Assembly (NCBI RefSeq): GCF_009730915.1
Contig: NC_052487.1
Location: forward strand, 2,604,001-2,668,000
Reading direction: 5' to 3'
Length of the DNA: 64,000 nt
Source: Dioscorea cayenensis subsp. rotundata
Taxonomy: Eukaryota; Streptophyta; Magnoliopsida; Dioscoreales; Dioscoreaceae
Shown here: piece by piece, positions 11,359 to 24,249 of the stretch
Layout of the letters: the number at the start of each line of letters is the position of its first letter
How positions within the stretch are numbered: position 1 is the stretch's first letter
The notes under the pieces: generated by a model
Seen by the model: only the letters and a program-made list of their open reading frames with translations
The model's database searches: none
Told to the model about the DNA's origin: nothing
Program-made: the position numbers and the translations under genes

Positions 11359-14300
11359 TCAATATGGCATCTTACTAGGTGTTGATGATGTTCGACTTAT
11401 TTCCCGGCCAAGCTCGCCGATTTTGTCAAGCAAGAGTGTCTTCTCCTTCTCAAGCTGCAACATATACTCAACTTGCCCGTCTTCGATGTTCTCTACCTCA
11501 CTTAGAGCTAGTGATAAGTTCTCGTAATCTCCATCCTCGATCAATCCATGAAGTTTCTTAAGAAGTTCCCTGACCTGCATAATTCAAAAGTTCATCATGC
11601 TCAAATTGATCAAAAGCAAGTTTTCAGAGTAAGCAGTGCATCTGGTTCAACTAACCTGGCCAGATATTTTATTCGCTTTGCTTAAGGTTTTTGATATATC
11701 TGTATCCAAGCTCGTGTTCTTCTGCAGCTCCGGCACTTTTCTTGTTACTTTTACATGTATCTCTCCGCTCTTTACTCCTTGCAGAGGAATCCACTTGTCG
11801 GCTGTTTGATTTGGAGGTAACCATTCATATTCGACAACACAATCACCTATACTTGATGTTGGTAGTAGAGCATTGTGATCTTTCACATGAAGAACCAACT
11901 GTTTACCGGTATCAGGAAACTCTAAAATTTGGTTCCATTGGGGATTCAATGTCTTGTGAACAACCTGAATGATGTGTGCATTGTGAGCAAACGACAAGTC
12001 GATATGCAAAAGTTTTCTTTTAACAAGAAGAGTGTCTTGTGATAGTGATAGCAACTTTACAGCCGAAGATTGAATACAAACCTATGCGACTAGAATTGGG
12101 TGTTCTATATGGATCATATAAAGCATATCTTCTCATCCAGAAAACATTTTAGTAATAAACTTGGATAATGGTAATAAGATGTCAGTACAAAACATAAGAA
12201 AAATAAAAAAACTATCACCATTGGGTTTTGACTGACCTTAGTTCGTTTCTTCGTGTTACCATACTGCACCCTTACATAAGGATCGCTAGTTCCCCTTAGA
12301 TCAGCAGCAATGAGGTCCCTAGCTTCAATAAGGACTAGTTCAACCCAACCACTTCCAGATTGACTGACTATTGTCTACAAAAAGCAGATAACTTAAACCA
12401 TCAGATACATTGAATATTTGAATGTTAATATGAAAATCAAAATATGAGGAAGCATATACCCTTGATACTTCAAAGTCTTCATTATTCAATGCTTCAATCA
12501 GGAGCCTCAACTCCCCGGAGTTTACCTTCTCCAAGGGTATCCATACATCCTTACAAGAACCTTCCACAAGGCCATCAAGATTCACCCTTGCACTACCAAT
12601 ATTCTCATCACCAAATATGTCCGCATTGTAGCATTTGATCATGAGACACTCTCCACCTCCTATTTCATCAAAATCAAACCTGTGGTTCCACACAGGATTT
12701 GTAGTATGAGAGAGAGTTTTCGTTTTGTGCATAAGCTGGAGAAAGTAATATTTGATGAGAAACGTATCCGGATATTTAATGAGAAACATATTCGGACTTT
12801 GCAGAACAAGAAGTATCTTGTGGCAAAACTAACCTTTCCGTATTGCACTTTTACATAAGGGTCACATCTTCCTGATTTATCTTTTGCCATTAGGCTCCGT
12901 CCTTCGGCAACTGTTACTTTAAGTTTCCTTCCTGTTTTTAGTTGTATATGCTGTGAATTATATACTGAATTTTGAGTTCTGCTGGAAGCTTTATTCAGGC
13001 TAGTTGAGTCATCTGAATATTGCCACTCTTTAAGCACAAGCTTTACAGTCAACTGTAAAACAAATGAAATAAATCATACTAAACGTATGTATAGTTATTG
13101 ATGATTGAATTTATGCATGAATTACAAGTATACAATTATCCCTCATGAAGCAGTAGTGTACCTCACCAACATTGGTTTCTTCAAATGGCACAATCATTTC
13201 AACTTCTTTACCACAATATTCGGCTTGCTTCGCCAATACACTAAAATTGGGTCCTATCGCCCAAAAGGTTGTAGTGTCATCCAAAACATATTTCATCTGT
13301 TCAAACATAGGAAAGTTTAAGGCATCAGATGTTTAGAGAGGTCTCGCATACAAAACCAACCAATTTTTGTGAATGCATTTGATTCTTCTCAATCAAAGCA
13401 TTCTCGCCAAAGGCAAATAAAAGATGAGTTTAGATAGAGTACCTTGATCTCACAGCTAGTCAAGTAATTATACTTCACGCTGCTTGGATCCCATTCATAA
13501 AGATTAAACTTGAGAATTCCCGATTCTCCATGCAATACCATGTTAAAGGTAGCATTCCATTTAGGGCTTGAACCTTGACTAATGCTAGTTCGTCTCGTCA
13601 AATCTCCAAGCTCTACTTCTATAAATGTCTGTAGAATTTTATTTCCTCCATTTTCCATTATGTTGCCACTTGATGTAGAGGTTTCTCGACTAAAACCATT
13701 ATTTCTGCCCAATTTACTGGCTGAAACTACAGTAACTGAAAGCACACCTCCAACAGCTTTCTTCCTTAAATCTACTGTCGGTAAAGAGTAACATCCACGC
13801 CGGGGCTCAACCATCATCCTGACTAAAGTATCAGTGAAAACTTTTACCTGGATAAAATAAAGAACATATGCAGAATGTCATACAAAATAGCACAAGAAAT
13901 GTCACATTAAAACTTAACAGAGTATTGCTATTGTCATGCATCCGATGAAAAATTGAGATGTGCTGTTACATCATGGGGAAAAATTAATAGTTTGTAGAAA
14001 TAGTGTACATTGTTCCGCAACTTAACATACTTTCAGAACATGTCTAACCAAACAATAGTCACTAGGAGGAGGAACTCACCAGCCAACTTGATACCCCTGG
14101 TAATTCTGTAGCAGGAAGTGATTGGCTTCCGCCACTTCCAAATGCAACACCTATCCTGACCTCAGGAGTAGATTCAAATGAATATAGAACTGCTTGTCCA
14201 TCAAGAATTGGCAGTAGACGAAGCTGCAGAACCAAAATCGGAATGGACATCAAAGGTGAAAAATATAATTGATACCTCAAAACAACGATTGATAGCACTA

Positions 14301-17300
14301 GTTGTAAAAAATTCCTAATCCAAGATAAGCAATCTTTTAGAAGTAATTTCAATGCCATCATGCAAATTTGTAGAACTTAATAGACCATTCCATGGCTGCA
14401 AAAACCACGGGTTACACTCAAATGCAGAAAATTAAGGCAAAAACTTTAACATGATTACATAATAGAGACAGGAATTGAAGAAGATGTTTGTTTTAATTAG
14501 CATTTGTTATTTTCTGAAAGAGCGCCTCATTTATAGAGCTAAGAAAGGGACAGAAATCACAACTGGAATCAGGTTAAAAGACGTTGAGCACCATTAGTAC
14601 CAATGGAACAGACCAGCTTGCAGTCTAGATCTTGGCAGGAATAAAACATTCAGTTCAAGTGCCTTGTATAATGAATGTCCTTTTATTTCAAATTTTAGGA
14701 TAAATGTGAAAGCAACTAAAGAATTATAATATCAGGAATTTAACTAAGACTCTTTACGTTAGACCATTTCCAACCCCAGCATATCAGTCAAGTAATCAAG
14801 AATTTTGAATAAGAAAATAATGGAGGAAAAGATCTCTACTTACATCCCCTTTAATATAAAGGTTGTTGATGACAATTCGAGCGGTCCCAATCAATGGCCT
14901 TGCCAACTTTGCCAGCAGCATTACACTCATGTCATTAGTGTTCCATTCAAAACCAAGCCGCATAACTTGCTGTCACGATCAATATACATGGCTAATTTTA
15001 TGTTGCCCAAATAACAGTACAATGAAGATCATAGCATTTTGCAAGGAAAAGGTATTCTAAGAACCATGGCAGATGTATAACAGTCAAACAAAATACAGAA
15101 TGGTCATAAGAAAAAACTACAAGTTATATTGTTTTAAAAAACATGATATTGTTTTAAAAAACTACAAGTTCTCAGTGATCATGCATAATCACTGAGAACG
15201 TCATTAGTCATCAAAAGAAGCTAGCAAGCTCAAAGTGATATTGTTTTAAAAAAGAAGATCTTGAACAGATACGAAGACAGTGAGATACATTATAAATAAT
15301 ACAGTATTCTCTCATTTGACAGTTAAATATTCAGTTTGTGCTGAAAAACATATCAAAATTCAGTGCTGGAGGTTTATGGATGAGATGTCAGGATGCTCTA
15401 GGTGGATTAAATATCTATTCCAAAACAATTAAAGTGAGTTAACTTTAAATTTTAAACAATAATCATATCCTTAGATCTTAAGAACAAGGATCCAAGTGAT
15501 ATTAATTTCAAAGATTAAAACACAAGCTAATTGATCATATTGTGATTTATAGTCTTTGAAGCCAAATCTCCACCAACCAGCATATTTCACTCCATATCCC
15601 TCAATTATTCGTGATGAGCAAATAACAGTGTTATGTTATGTGCCATCATTTATAAGGCCTTGTGCATGGCTCAAATGGCTTGCCAACTTAAGGTCTCTAG
15701 ATGAGAAAGGAATGGGCTACTGAAGCCCAATTTCTCTGATTATTTAAAAGGAGATGGTGCTCAAAAATGGATATTTAACAAGTATATCATGCATTACAAG
15801 TAGATTATAATATTTACCTTATAACCGAAATAAATTCAGATCATAGCATTAAAAACTCATGTAAATACTAAATAGAAACCAAACCTGGTCACCTGAAGTA
15901 ATCCAGTGTACACCATTTTGTCCCAAGCTGGGAGGGCAGGACCCAAGTGAGAATTCTTGCAATTCTATTCTTTCCTAAACAAAACAAATGTCTGCTTGAT
16001 CAGCACTTTCTGATATTTAAAAATCAGAAATAAATGGGCAAATGCAGTTGAAACTTACAAGAAGCTTTGGTTTTCGATGTTTCAATCGCCTCTGCAGAAA
16101 AATCAAAGAAAAGATAATACACGTCTAATCAGTTTTTACATCAGGCATGTATATCAAAATGAAAGCAAATTAACTCCTTAAACAATACATCAGAGATCAA
16201 TAGAAAATTATTGCCACCTTTTTCCCGATACACTCTTTAAATTGTTCTATACCCAAGAAAGCATGCTACCGTAAAGAAAATGGGTAGAAAAGAAATGCCA
16301 CTATTTTTCTTGCATTTATCCTCACCAAACATAAATAAACAATTAAGACATATCAGGATCTGAGATCCAAAAATAAACAAGAACTTTGAATGGTCCCAAG
16401 CTTCCAGAGATATGTAGTGATTTGCCTTAAAGGGGAATGCCATGCGGGCGAAAAAATGAAACGACTGAAGATATGCAGTCCAAATTAAAAACTCTGAATC
16501 TATAAGTCAGTTAGTTAATTAAAAAAAAAAAAATCCAGATTTCACTTTCAAATACCCCAATAAATCTTCATCTCATTATCACATTACATGCCAAAATTTA
16601 ATCTTCCTATTCTTAGAAATAACTGTTTTAAGAAAGTCAAGTGACGGTCAGGTTAGTTAAAAGTGATCAAGTGCTCAAACAGTTCACAGTAGACAACATA
16701 AGCCCAATTAAACCACTCATTAATGAACCACCTCTCTACTCGACCAGAATAGGAAGCAACAAGATATCTCCAACATCATGAAAGTCACATGCCAAGAGTT
16801 CTCTATTTTTCTGTTTCTTCTATTTGATACATAAAGTGAAAAAGAATGCATGCTTGATGCTTCACACTCAATTCAAACCAGAAAGGAAAGTTCATAACAA
16901 ATACATGTGAAGCTCACCTCAACAAGTGCCGAAAGCCGTTTTGAAATTCTGGGTTCCATGAAATTCGACCAGACTTCCATTGAGAGCTTGTTCAACCATG
17001 CACAAGGTTCCAATGGCGTTGTAGGCTGCAACCATTCATACACTAACATAAATGAACTAAATAGAAACAAAACCCCAAACAAGCAAAACAACACAAGTCA
17101 AAGTATCCCACCGATGTATTCATTATGAGCTGCCTCCATCTACTGTTCAAACCTTCCACAAGCAATCTGCGCTGATACCTCCCATACTACAAAAACAACA
17201 AAATAAACAGCAGTCTTCAATAGCAACAACTTAAAAAAAAACTAAAATTTTGATTCATCTGAGCAGCTGAATTAGATCCTTTCACCACCAAAATTCATTG

Positions 17301-17858
17301 AAACAAATAAACAAACACCAAAACAAAATTTCCTGTTCAACTCCACCACAAGCAATCACCAAAGAAACAGCACAATAACTAAAACCTTCCAGGGAAAAAA
17401 AAACCCTCCAAAAAAACTGAAATTTTGATTCGTCTGAGCAGAAAAGCCATGTCCTTTCAATAAACAGTCCAACAATAAACAGCAATCCTCTATAAAAACT
17501 GAAAAAAGGCTGAAATTTTCTCACCCGAGATGGAAAGGCACTACCTTTCAACACCAAAACTCAAGAAGAAACACATCAAAACCAACAACTGAAACACAGA
17601 GCTAAAGAAGAAGAGAAACAGAAGAGACAGAACCTGAATTGTAGCCCAGACGGCAAAAGCAAGGGGCACCCAATTAGAGAAAGGCACAAGCCAGCGCTCA
17701 ATAGCCCAAGCAAACAATCCAAGAGGCACTAAGAAGGGCAGCAATGGCTTATCTCTAATCACATGATTCAAGAACTCCACTGCCTCCTTTGCATAGTAAT
17801 TCCCAAGCCTCTTCCTCACCATCTCTCTCACTTTCACCTTCTCAAATGAAAACCACAA
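11359..17858 (-). CDS. NTMC2T3: SMP and C2 domain membrane-tether protein (NTMC2T3/SYTF-like)
   Basis: Fourteen exons on the minus strand: 17858-17634, 17186-17112, 17025-16918, 16091-16059, 15974-15885, 14969-14844, 14223-14080, 13847-13443, 13296-13162, 13052-12834, 12735-12460, 12374-12237, 11964-11656 and 11574-11359. They join in frame to 832 aa. Residues 38-75 are an N-terminal hydrophobic hairpin (FLVPLGLFAWAIERW). Residues 105-280 form the lipid-binding SMP domain, ending in SLPATELPGVSSWL. Three C2 domains follow at about 300-430, 488-595 and 622-740, then a coiled coil (762-815). The second and third C2 keep the SGRCDPYVKV and GTSDPYVRV loops; the first lacks loop aspartates and is probably calcium-independent. 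Extended-synaptotagmin-type proteins anchor in the ER and move lipids at membrane contact sites. Order and length agree with the Arabidopsis At3g18370 product from memory. Confidence 0.92.
15168..15199. repeat. Perfect 12-bp inverted repeat in an intron
   Basis: GTTCTCAGTGAT at 15,168-15,179 is followed after 8 bases by ATCACTGAGAAC at 15,188-15,199. It lies in intron 5 of the SMP/C2 gene, between exons 5 and 6. The phrase ATATTGTTTTAAAAAA is repeated three times around it (near 15,127, 15,147 and 15,239). This may be the tip of a small foldback element. Confidence 0.6.
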
Positions 17859-17899
17859 ACACTAACACATGAAACCAGTATTAGCAATTGAGAAGAAGA

Positions 17900-20800
17900 G
17901 ATCTAGAAGGAGAAGACTTCAAGGACGTCAATGGTGGAAGGATTCAACCACCCATCCTTGAATCAGTATAAATAGAGATGGAGAAGAAGGTAGTTGACCA
18001 ATGGCTTCTTGTTTTTAGACTTTTGGTTTGTTATTAGTGTTCTGTTCTTGTTGCCATGAATTGTTATACTTTTGCTGTCTTGTCTCAGACAGGGATTTTT
18101 TTTTTTTAAATGAAAATAAAAAGTTTAAGATATTTTTGTTAGTTAAAATTATTCATTAGTCCCTATAACTTTTCAAATACCATCTACAACCTCTCTAGCA
18201 TTTCAATTTTTTTTCGGTTTACTTATTTTCAGTCTTTACATCAGTTTATTTTATTTATAAATCTAATTTTGCCCCACTTACAAAATATAATTTTTATTTA
18301 TTAATTATATTTTTTATTAACATTGTGTGTTTACATGTAATTATACAAATTTTCATTTAAAATGTAACATTTTTTGTTTAATATTTATTGTTAATATTTA
18401 ATATCTTGTTTGTTGTTTACTACTTTGTATTCTAGTTATAATCATTAAAGGATATTTATGACAAAAATACCGTAAAATAAGCTATTATTTTGTGTCAAAA
18501 TTTTTTTTTTTTAAGAATATAAAATAGTACATAGATTTTTGACAGAACTGGAGGATGATACGAAGAATTTCAATTCTTTTAAAAAAATATAATTTATTAA
18601 ATATATATTTATTTAGTAATGGCTAGAATGATGGAGCTGATGGAACGGAGGACAAAGTAGAGAAAAGATGGGGTGTTTTTTCATGAATATGAAGATTAGA
18701 TTTTTTTTTAGAAAAAGCTGCATCAATGCAACCACATGAAATTGCATGTATGGAATTTAATAAATTTCCAAACTTTTAATTTTTTATATTTATGTGTTGG
18801 TGTTTCATCCACTAGTTTTTTAAAGACCGCCTGCTGTATTTCAATTTGGGATAAAGTAACGAGAGCTCTATAAATCAGTGTACTTCTTTTTTTTTCTTCT
18901 GTTTTTATTAAAAAAAATAAGAATTTAAAATTTTTTAATTAAATAAACTAAGCCTAATTATTATTATTTTTTAAAAAAGACCATAAATATTGTAAAAAAA
19001 CATATAACTGCAAAAGTACAAAAATTACAATCATTTAATGACTTCCTAGGCCCAATCATATAACTCTATAAAGAAAAAAAAAATATTATTTCTCTTATAA
19101 AAAACCCACACAATCACTAATAAAATTATATTAATAAACAGAACACAGTTCATACAGTTCATTGACAGTGTTGATGAACATTAGGAACAAGTTTCTAATC
19201 TTTATCCCCTTATGAATTTTAGGGAACACAAGTTATATATAAATACATGTGTGTGGTACACGTGTCAAGATTTGAATCGTTAAAATGAAATGTTAATGCT
19301 GTGCTATTCGGTGTAGCGGTTCTAATTTCAAACTTAGCCTTCTAATTTGACGGCTCTCATGAATATAAACAATTAATTCGGGGCCGGCAATGAAGGATGC
19401 ACTAATCTCGAGGAGCAATGCATGGATTGAAAACAGCCGTTGGATTAAACAAAGCTTTGCGTATTCTTAAAACGTAAATTAGGGAATGATAAGTCATTTA
19501 TCTTAATGGAAGCAGTGACTTTTTAAACCTTGTTTAATAATAACACTTTTGATTAAATTTAAACTTGTAATTATTGTTTTGATCTTTTGGACTTCGCCTT
19601 AACTGCATATGATAACAACGTATGTTTATATATATAAATCTATTTTTTATTGCCAACTTGTTTTTATGGATAACTGTTTCTTTTGAAGACTAGAAATATT
19701 GATTGATTTCTCAAGTCTACTTTAATGGCTAACTCATTCCATAGTTTTTCCTTAGTTTTTAATAATTAATATTAGAGGGGTTTGGATATAATTATAATTT
19801 AACATTTATTCTTTATTTCTTTTGAAAAGAAAGAAAGGTTTTTTTTTAATTAATAAAGTGCTCACCATATATCTTTCATGACACCAGGTGTAATAATAAT
19901 TGTATAATAAAAAAATAATTAATATTCTCCACCCAATTAAAGCTTGTCCCACTAATTTTTTTGAAGATTTTAATAAATAGATGAATGAATGAATAAATGC
20001 TATTAATGGAGTAATTGTTTTGTAGAAAATATTAACATTAATAAATTTTTATTAAGACTAATATAACAAGTGTTTTTAGTCAAAGAAATGTGCGCATAGA
20101 CATATAAAATGTGTGGACTACAAACCTGAATTTATAACCAGAGATCCATTACCACCATTATATTTAATGAAACTTTAACTCGATATATTTAAACTTTTCA
20201 CATTGATCTTTTTACGGTGTGTCTAATATCATTTAATTATAAATCCTTTAACAAGTAAATACTTTTATACTTAATATAACTTAATTTTCATTATGCATGA
20301 TGAAATTAGTTGTTTGGACACTTTGAAAATATGGTTCTTAAATAAAGTTATAGAAAATAAATAAATAAATCAAACCTCTCCCCATGTTTCTTTAATTGTA
20401 TATATATATATTATTATATTGCCATTGGAGAAAATAGCTATATAAATATTGTCAACATCTATTGAAAAAAATGTCGGTGTATACATTAAAAAAAAGCAAA
20501 CAAAACCCATCCTTTCCCTTTATGCCCATGACCATGACCCTCACACCTTCTAGCAGCTGAAAAAAGCAATGAATTTCATAATTAGAATTTGTTTAATCAT
20601 ATTTTTAGTAACATTTTAAAAATAAATTATTATTTAATTTGTTTGATCCAAGAGGTTAGAATGTTTTCAGGAGGATTGCACCTTTTTGTCAAGCCCATAG
20701 AAGACAAAAATGCAAATATAGTTTTAAAAGGCAAATAGACAAACAATTATTCATTTTTTTAATAATATGTTTCATAACTTCTAGCAACTCAATTTTTCCT

Positions 20801-21900
20801 TTTAAAGAAATTCTACCATCATTCTACAGAGTGTTTGACCACAAGTTAAATTAGATACTGATTATAACGAGACCAAGAAAGCTTGAGAGGGAGGACTCTA
20901 CCAAGCAACCAATTCTACCCTCAATTACAGACTCCAGCCATAATTTTTGAACCCTAATCCAACAAAGAGGATATTTTTATTTTATTTATATATATATTTA
21001 TATTTATGGCAGTCATCGCCAAAAAACCGTGTCTTTCCGCGACCTAACCGCTTTTAATGGTCACAATAGCATCTCTAACAAAAAATTTTGGAAAATTTAT
21101 TTATTAGTCTTTAAAATTTTTTGTTTATCCTCTATAGTCCGTCTGACAAAATATTATCCTTTGTAATCCCTTCTTTTTATAACCAGTCTTATTTCATCCC
21201 TCCCATCACTTTTGGAAGTTTGAATTCTGTTCGATAATATACAAATTTAAATAAATTCATTAAATAGTAAATAAATACATCAAAAACTAAACGTGATCTA
21301 AAAATAGTAAATCTGAAATACTAGAACGAAAGAGCAAAATTAAAAATTGAACGTGATGTAAAAATAGTAAAATCGAGGTTATCTAACTATTGACTTAAAA
21401 GTAATTTTTGAAGACTACCAAAGGATTTGAAAAAATTAAAGGTATAGTTATTTAAATTTTTTGAGCAATTCCTCAAATTTTTTTAATCTTATATTTACTC
21501 GTTGTCTTTCTCTGTGTACTTGATTTCACTAATCTATTTTTCAGGATTGATTCAAGTTTTATAAAAAAATAAAAAACAAAAGAGAAGCACAACGGAGAGC
21601 AAGACAAAAATAAAGCATTTGGGTTGAACTCTCCTTTTTGTGTCAAGGCAATATGGGAAAGAGTAGAAGAATGGTACATATAATGCATTACATGTTTATG
21701 ATAATTACTTTTGAACATAGTTATTTTACTCCATCTCTTTTAGAGAAAAAACAAAATAATTTTTTCCGTGTCTGTCTTGTTCTCTTGTCTTTTTATTTCA
21801 ATAAAATTATGAGATTTTGAACATGTGCTCACACCGTGAACAATACTCGTCGCATTTGGAAAAAAAAACAAAACAAAACAAAACTCAACAGATGATGAAT
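17900..21900. other. AT-rich intergenic spacer
   Basis: The interval holds homopolymer runs, (TA)n tracts and short open frames without family signal. I see no exon series, RNA gene or clear transposon end between the start of the SMP/C2 gene and the tandem repeats beginning near 21,905. Confidence 0.5.
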
Positions 21901-21904
21901 TTAT

Positions 21905-22870
21905 CCCCATTCGTAAGTGTGTTGAAACTCTATTAATGGTTTAAAATTATACACTTTTCCATTGAAAAAACAACCTTGAAAACATAGCTTTGAGTACCTG
22001 AATTATATTTTTATTACATATATACATATGAATTATGTGATCAATTAGCTCCGAATAAATGAATCATATATATATATATATATATATGCATGAGTCTGCG
22101 GACGCTTGCTGTGATTTATGTTAATAATTTACCTGGAATGCAATTTTGAAAATTTTTAAATTAAATAATTTAAATTATCAAATAAACAAATACATCACAA
22201 ACAAAAATGGACAATTCTAATATATTTTAAGTGACCAATCTATATTTTCAATTAAAAAAAGGTTTAACATTCCGTAAGCTTATCACAAGCGTGTTGAATT
22301 ACTATTAATGGCTTGAAATTATATATATATATATATACTCCATATAACTAATCCATTGAAAAGTCAACATTGATAACATAGCTTTGAGTCCATGAATTAC
22401 ATTTCTATTATATACATATACACATATGAACTACGTGATTAATTAGCTTTGAATAAATGAATCGCATATACATGTGTTGTGGACGCGCTCTACAAATTAT
22501 GTCATTAATCAGCTTCCAATGAAATTTTTATTTATTTATTTTTTTGGTTAAATAATAAATAATTTAAATTATAAAAATGATCACAAGCGTGTAGAAACAC
22601 TATTAATGGCTTAAAATTAATATATATATAACCAATCCTTTGAAATGTCATCATTGATTACATAACTTTGCGTACATAAATTACATTTCTATTATCTAGA
22701 TATATATATATATACCTGAATTGCGTTGATTAATTAGCTTTGAATAAATAAATTAATCATATATACATGTATTGTGGACGCGCTCTACAAAATATGTCAT
22801 TAATTAGCTTCCAATGCAATTTTCATTTAAAATTTTTTTTTTGAGTTAAAAATTAAATAATTTAAATTAT
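21905..22870. repeat. Three diverged tandem repeat units of about 300-370 bp
   Basis: Each unit begins near TAAGTGTGTTGAAACTC or ACAAGCGTGTTGAA (21,915, 22,285 and 22,585). It continues with CTATTAATGG(C/T)TTRAAATTA, CCATTGAAAA(G)TCA and ATAGCTTTGAG. It ends with TTAGCTTTGAATAAAT, GTGGACGCGCTCTAC (GCGGACGCTTGCTGT in the first) and a run TTAAATTATAAA. All three are oriented the same way and stop about 120 bp past the stop codon of the gene at 22,987-23,919. Confidence 0.6.
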
Positions 22871-22986
22871 AAAAATGAAAAGATATATATATATATATTA
22901 CAAACAAGATGGGCTGTGAGCCCGCGAAGCAATGGGCCCAGGTCCACAGCTGGAATCCGCTAAGCCACCACCACATCGTAAAAACT

Positions 22987-23919
22987 TCATCTCGACGAGG
23001 GCAAAACGGGAAAACATCTAACGGCGTTACGACACCACGCCGCCACCGAACTGCCGCCCACCATCCCCGATTTCCCCTCATCGTCTCCGCCGCCGTCAAC
23101 GAAAACGGCGTCAGCGTCCCAAAACGTCTCTCCGCCCACCGCCGCCGTCGTCTTCCCGTTTCTCAGATCCACCAGCGAGACCTCGCCGGCGTCATCCCGA
23201 ACGAAAACCCTCCCTTCCCCTCCGGCGATTCCCTCTACTCTCCTCCGCCTCCGCGGCCCAAACGAAACACCCGATGCTTCGCCGCCGGTCCTTGAATCCC
23301 ATGCCCTAATATTGAAGTTCCCTCCGATATCCGCCGCGCCGGATAGCACCACCGCCGGTGACTCCATGAAAGCCGCCGGGATCTGGCCTCTCCCAGCTAG
23401 AAACGAGCTGATGGCATCCCCACGACTCAGATCCATCAACGAAATCAACTTCTCCGTTCCTGATTTACGGAACCCTAACCCTAACCCATCCCATACCTTC
23501 ACAATCGCGCCTCCGCCGACGAGCTCCGGCCAGAAAACCCTCTCCTCCGAATCCCCATTTCTCCCTTCATCCACCCAACAATTACCACAAAAAGACTCAC
23601 TTTCATCATCATCAGACGCCATGGCATCATCTTCATGGTTGACGTCGTCGTCCTCCTCCTCCGCCTCGGTGTCGTCATCGGAATCGGAAGAGGAGACATC
23701 GTCGGTGTCGGAGAAGTAGGTTGGAGGGTGCGGAATGACGGATTTGGCACTGGGAAATCGGAAAAACACCAATCGCGTCCTCTTTGCGAGGCTACTGAAG
23801 GCGGCGACGGCGGCGACGGCGAGAGCACAGTAGGCCCAGTGGCTGTTGAGGCCGGCGAGGAAACGAGATAGAAAATTAGGGTTGATGATGATCCCGGACT
23901 CGATCAAGGGGATATCCAT
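22987..23919 (-). CDS. Acidic single-helix membrane protein of unknown function
   Basis: This is one uninterrupted frame of 310 aa beginning MDIPLIESGIIINP. Residues 27-46 are hydrophobic (WAYCALAVAAVAAF) and probably form one membrane helix. Residues 71-108 are almost all Asp, Glu and Ser. The C-terminal half has pieces resembling decayed WD repeats (NFNIRAWDSRTG, EVSLVDLRNGK) and an arginine run (PRRRRRVEG). Codon use is strikingly GC-rich compared with the surrounding DNA. The start is supported by a TATA box and a CT-rich leader just upstream. I recall similar intronless plant proteins of unknown function, but I cannot assign a family or reaction. The WD-like resemblance is weak and would not form a full propeller. 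Confidence 0.75.
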   Translation of the reverse strand: MDIPLIESGIIINPNFLSRFLAGLNSHWAYCALAVAAVAAFSSLAKRTRLVFFRFPSAKSVIPHPPTYFSDTDDVSSSDSDDDTEAEEEDDDVNHEDDAMASDDDESESFCGNCWVDEGRNGDSEERVFWPELVGGGAIVKVWDGLGLGFRKSGTEKLISLMDLSRGDAISSFLAGRGQIPAAFMESPAVVLSGAADIGGNFNIRAWDSRTGGEASGVSFGPRRRRRVEGIAGGEGRVFVRDDAGEVSLVDLRNGKTTAAVGGETFWDADAVFVDGGGDDEGKSGMVGGSSVAAWCRNAVRCFPVLPSSR

Positions 23920-24000
23920 GGCTGAAAACTAGGGTTTCAGATTGAAAGCTCAGAAGAAGTAGATCAAAAGAATGAGAAGGATTTGGGGAAATGGAGAATG

Positions 24001-24020
24001 AGAGAGAGAGAGAGAGAGAG
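24001..24020. repeat. GA/CT microsatellite in a 5' leader
   Basis: An AG dinucleotide run lies between the TATA box and the start codon of the minus-strand gene at 22,987-23,919. On the transcribed strand it is a CT tract in the leader. The TMEM214-like gene has the same arrangement. Confidence 0.8.
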
Positions 24021-24043
24021 TAAAAGGGTTGGAGTTGGGGGGG

Positions 24044-24051
24044 TTTATATA
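24044..24051 (-). promoter_or_regulatory. TATA box for the gene at 22,987-23,919
   Basis: TATATAAA on the minus strand, 125 bp upstream of the ATG, is well placed for a leader of about 95 bases. Confidence 0.6.
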
Positions 24052-24154
24052 GAGGGCGGGAGAGATGAAGTAATGGGTGACGTGGCGAGAATTTATTGGA
24101 TGGAAGTGACACGTAGGAAAAGTACGAGGAAAAGGAGATGGGGATGATGACTCA

Positions 24155-24172
24155 GCTCAGCTGGAGCTGAGC
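24155..24172. promoter_or_regulatory. Palindrome upstream of the acidic-protein gene
   Basis: GCTCAGCT-GG-AGCTGAGC is an 8-bp perfect inverted repeat, preceded by TGACTCAG. It lies about 235 bp upstream of the start codon and may be a paired factor site. Confidence 0.4.
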
Positions 24173-24223
24173 CAGAGTTACGGTATTCTACTCCCAGGTT
24201 GAAGTTTGGTTATCTTGAGACGT

Positions 24224-24231
24224 CCACGTGG
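24224..24231. promoter_or_regulatory. Palindromic G-box
   Basis: CCACGTGG is the core recognised by plant bZIP and bHLH factors. It is about 305 bp upstream of the gene at 22,987-23,919. A second ACGT core (TGACGTGGC) lies near 24,078. Confidence 0.5.
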
Positions 24232-24249
24232 CAGATTGTGGTAGGTTGA

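Noticed and set aside
23312-23719. Plus-strand 135-aa Ser/Pro-rich frame
   Set aside because: It is the complement of the acidic-protein gene, whose own frame has promoter support and balanced domains.
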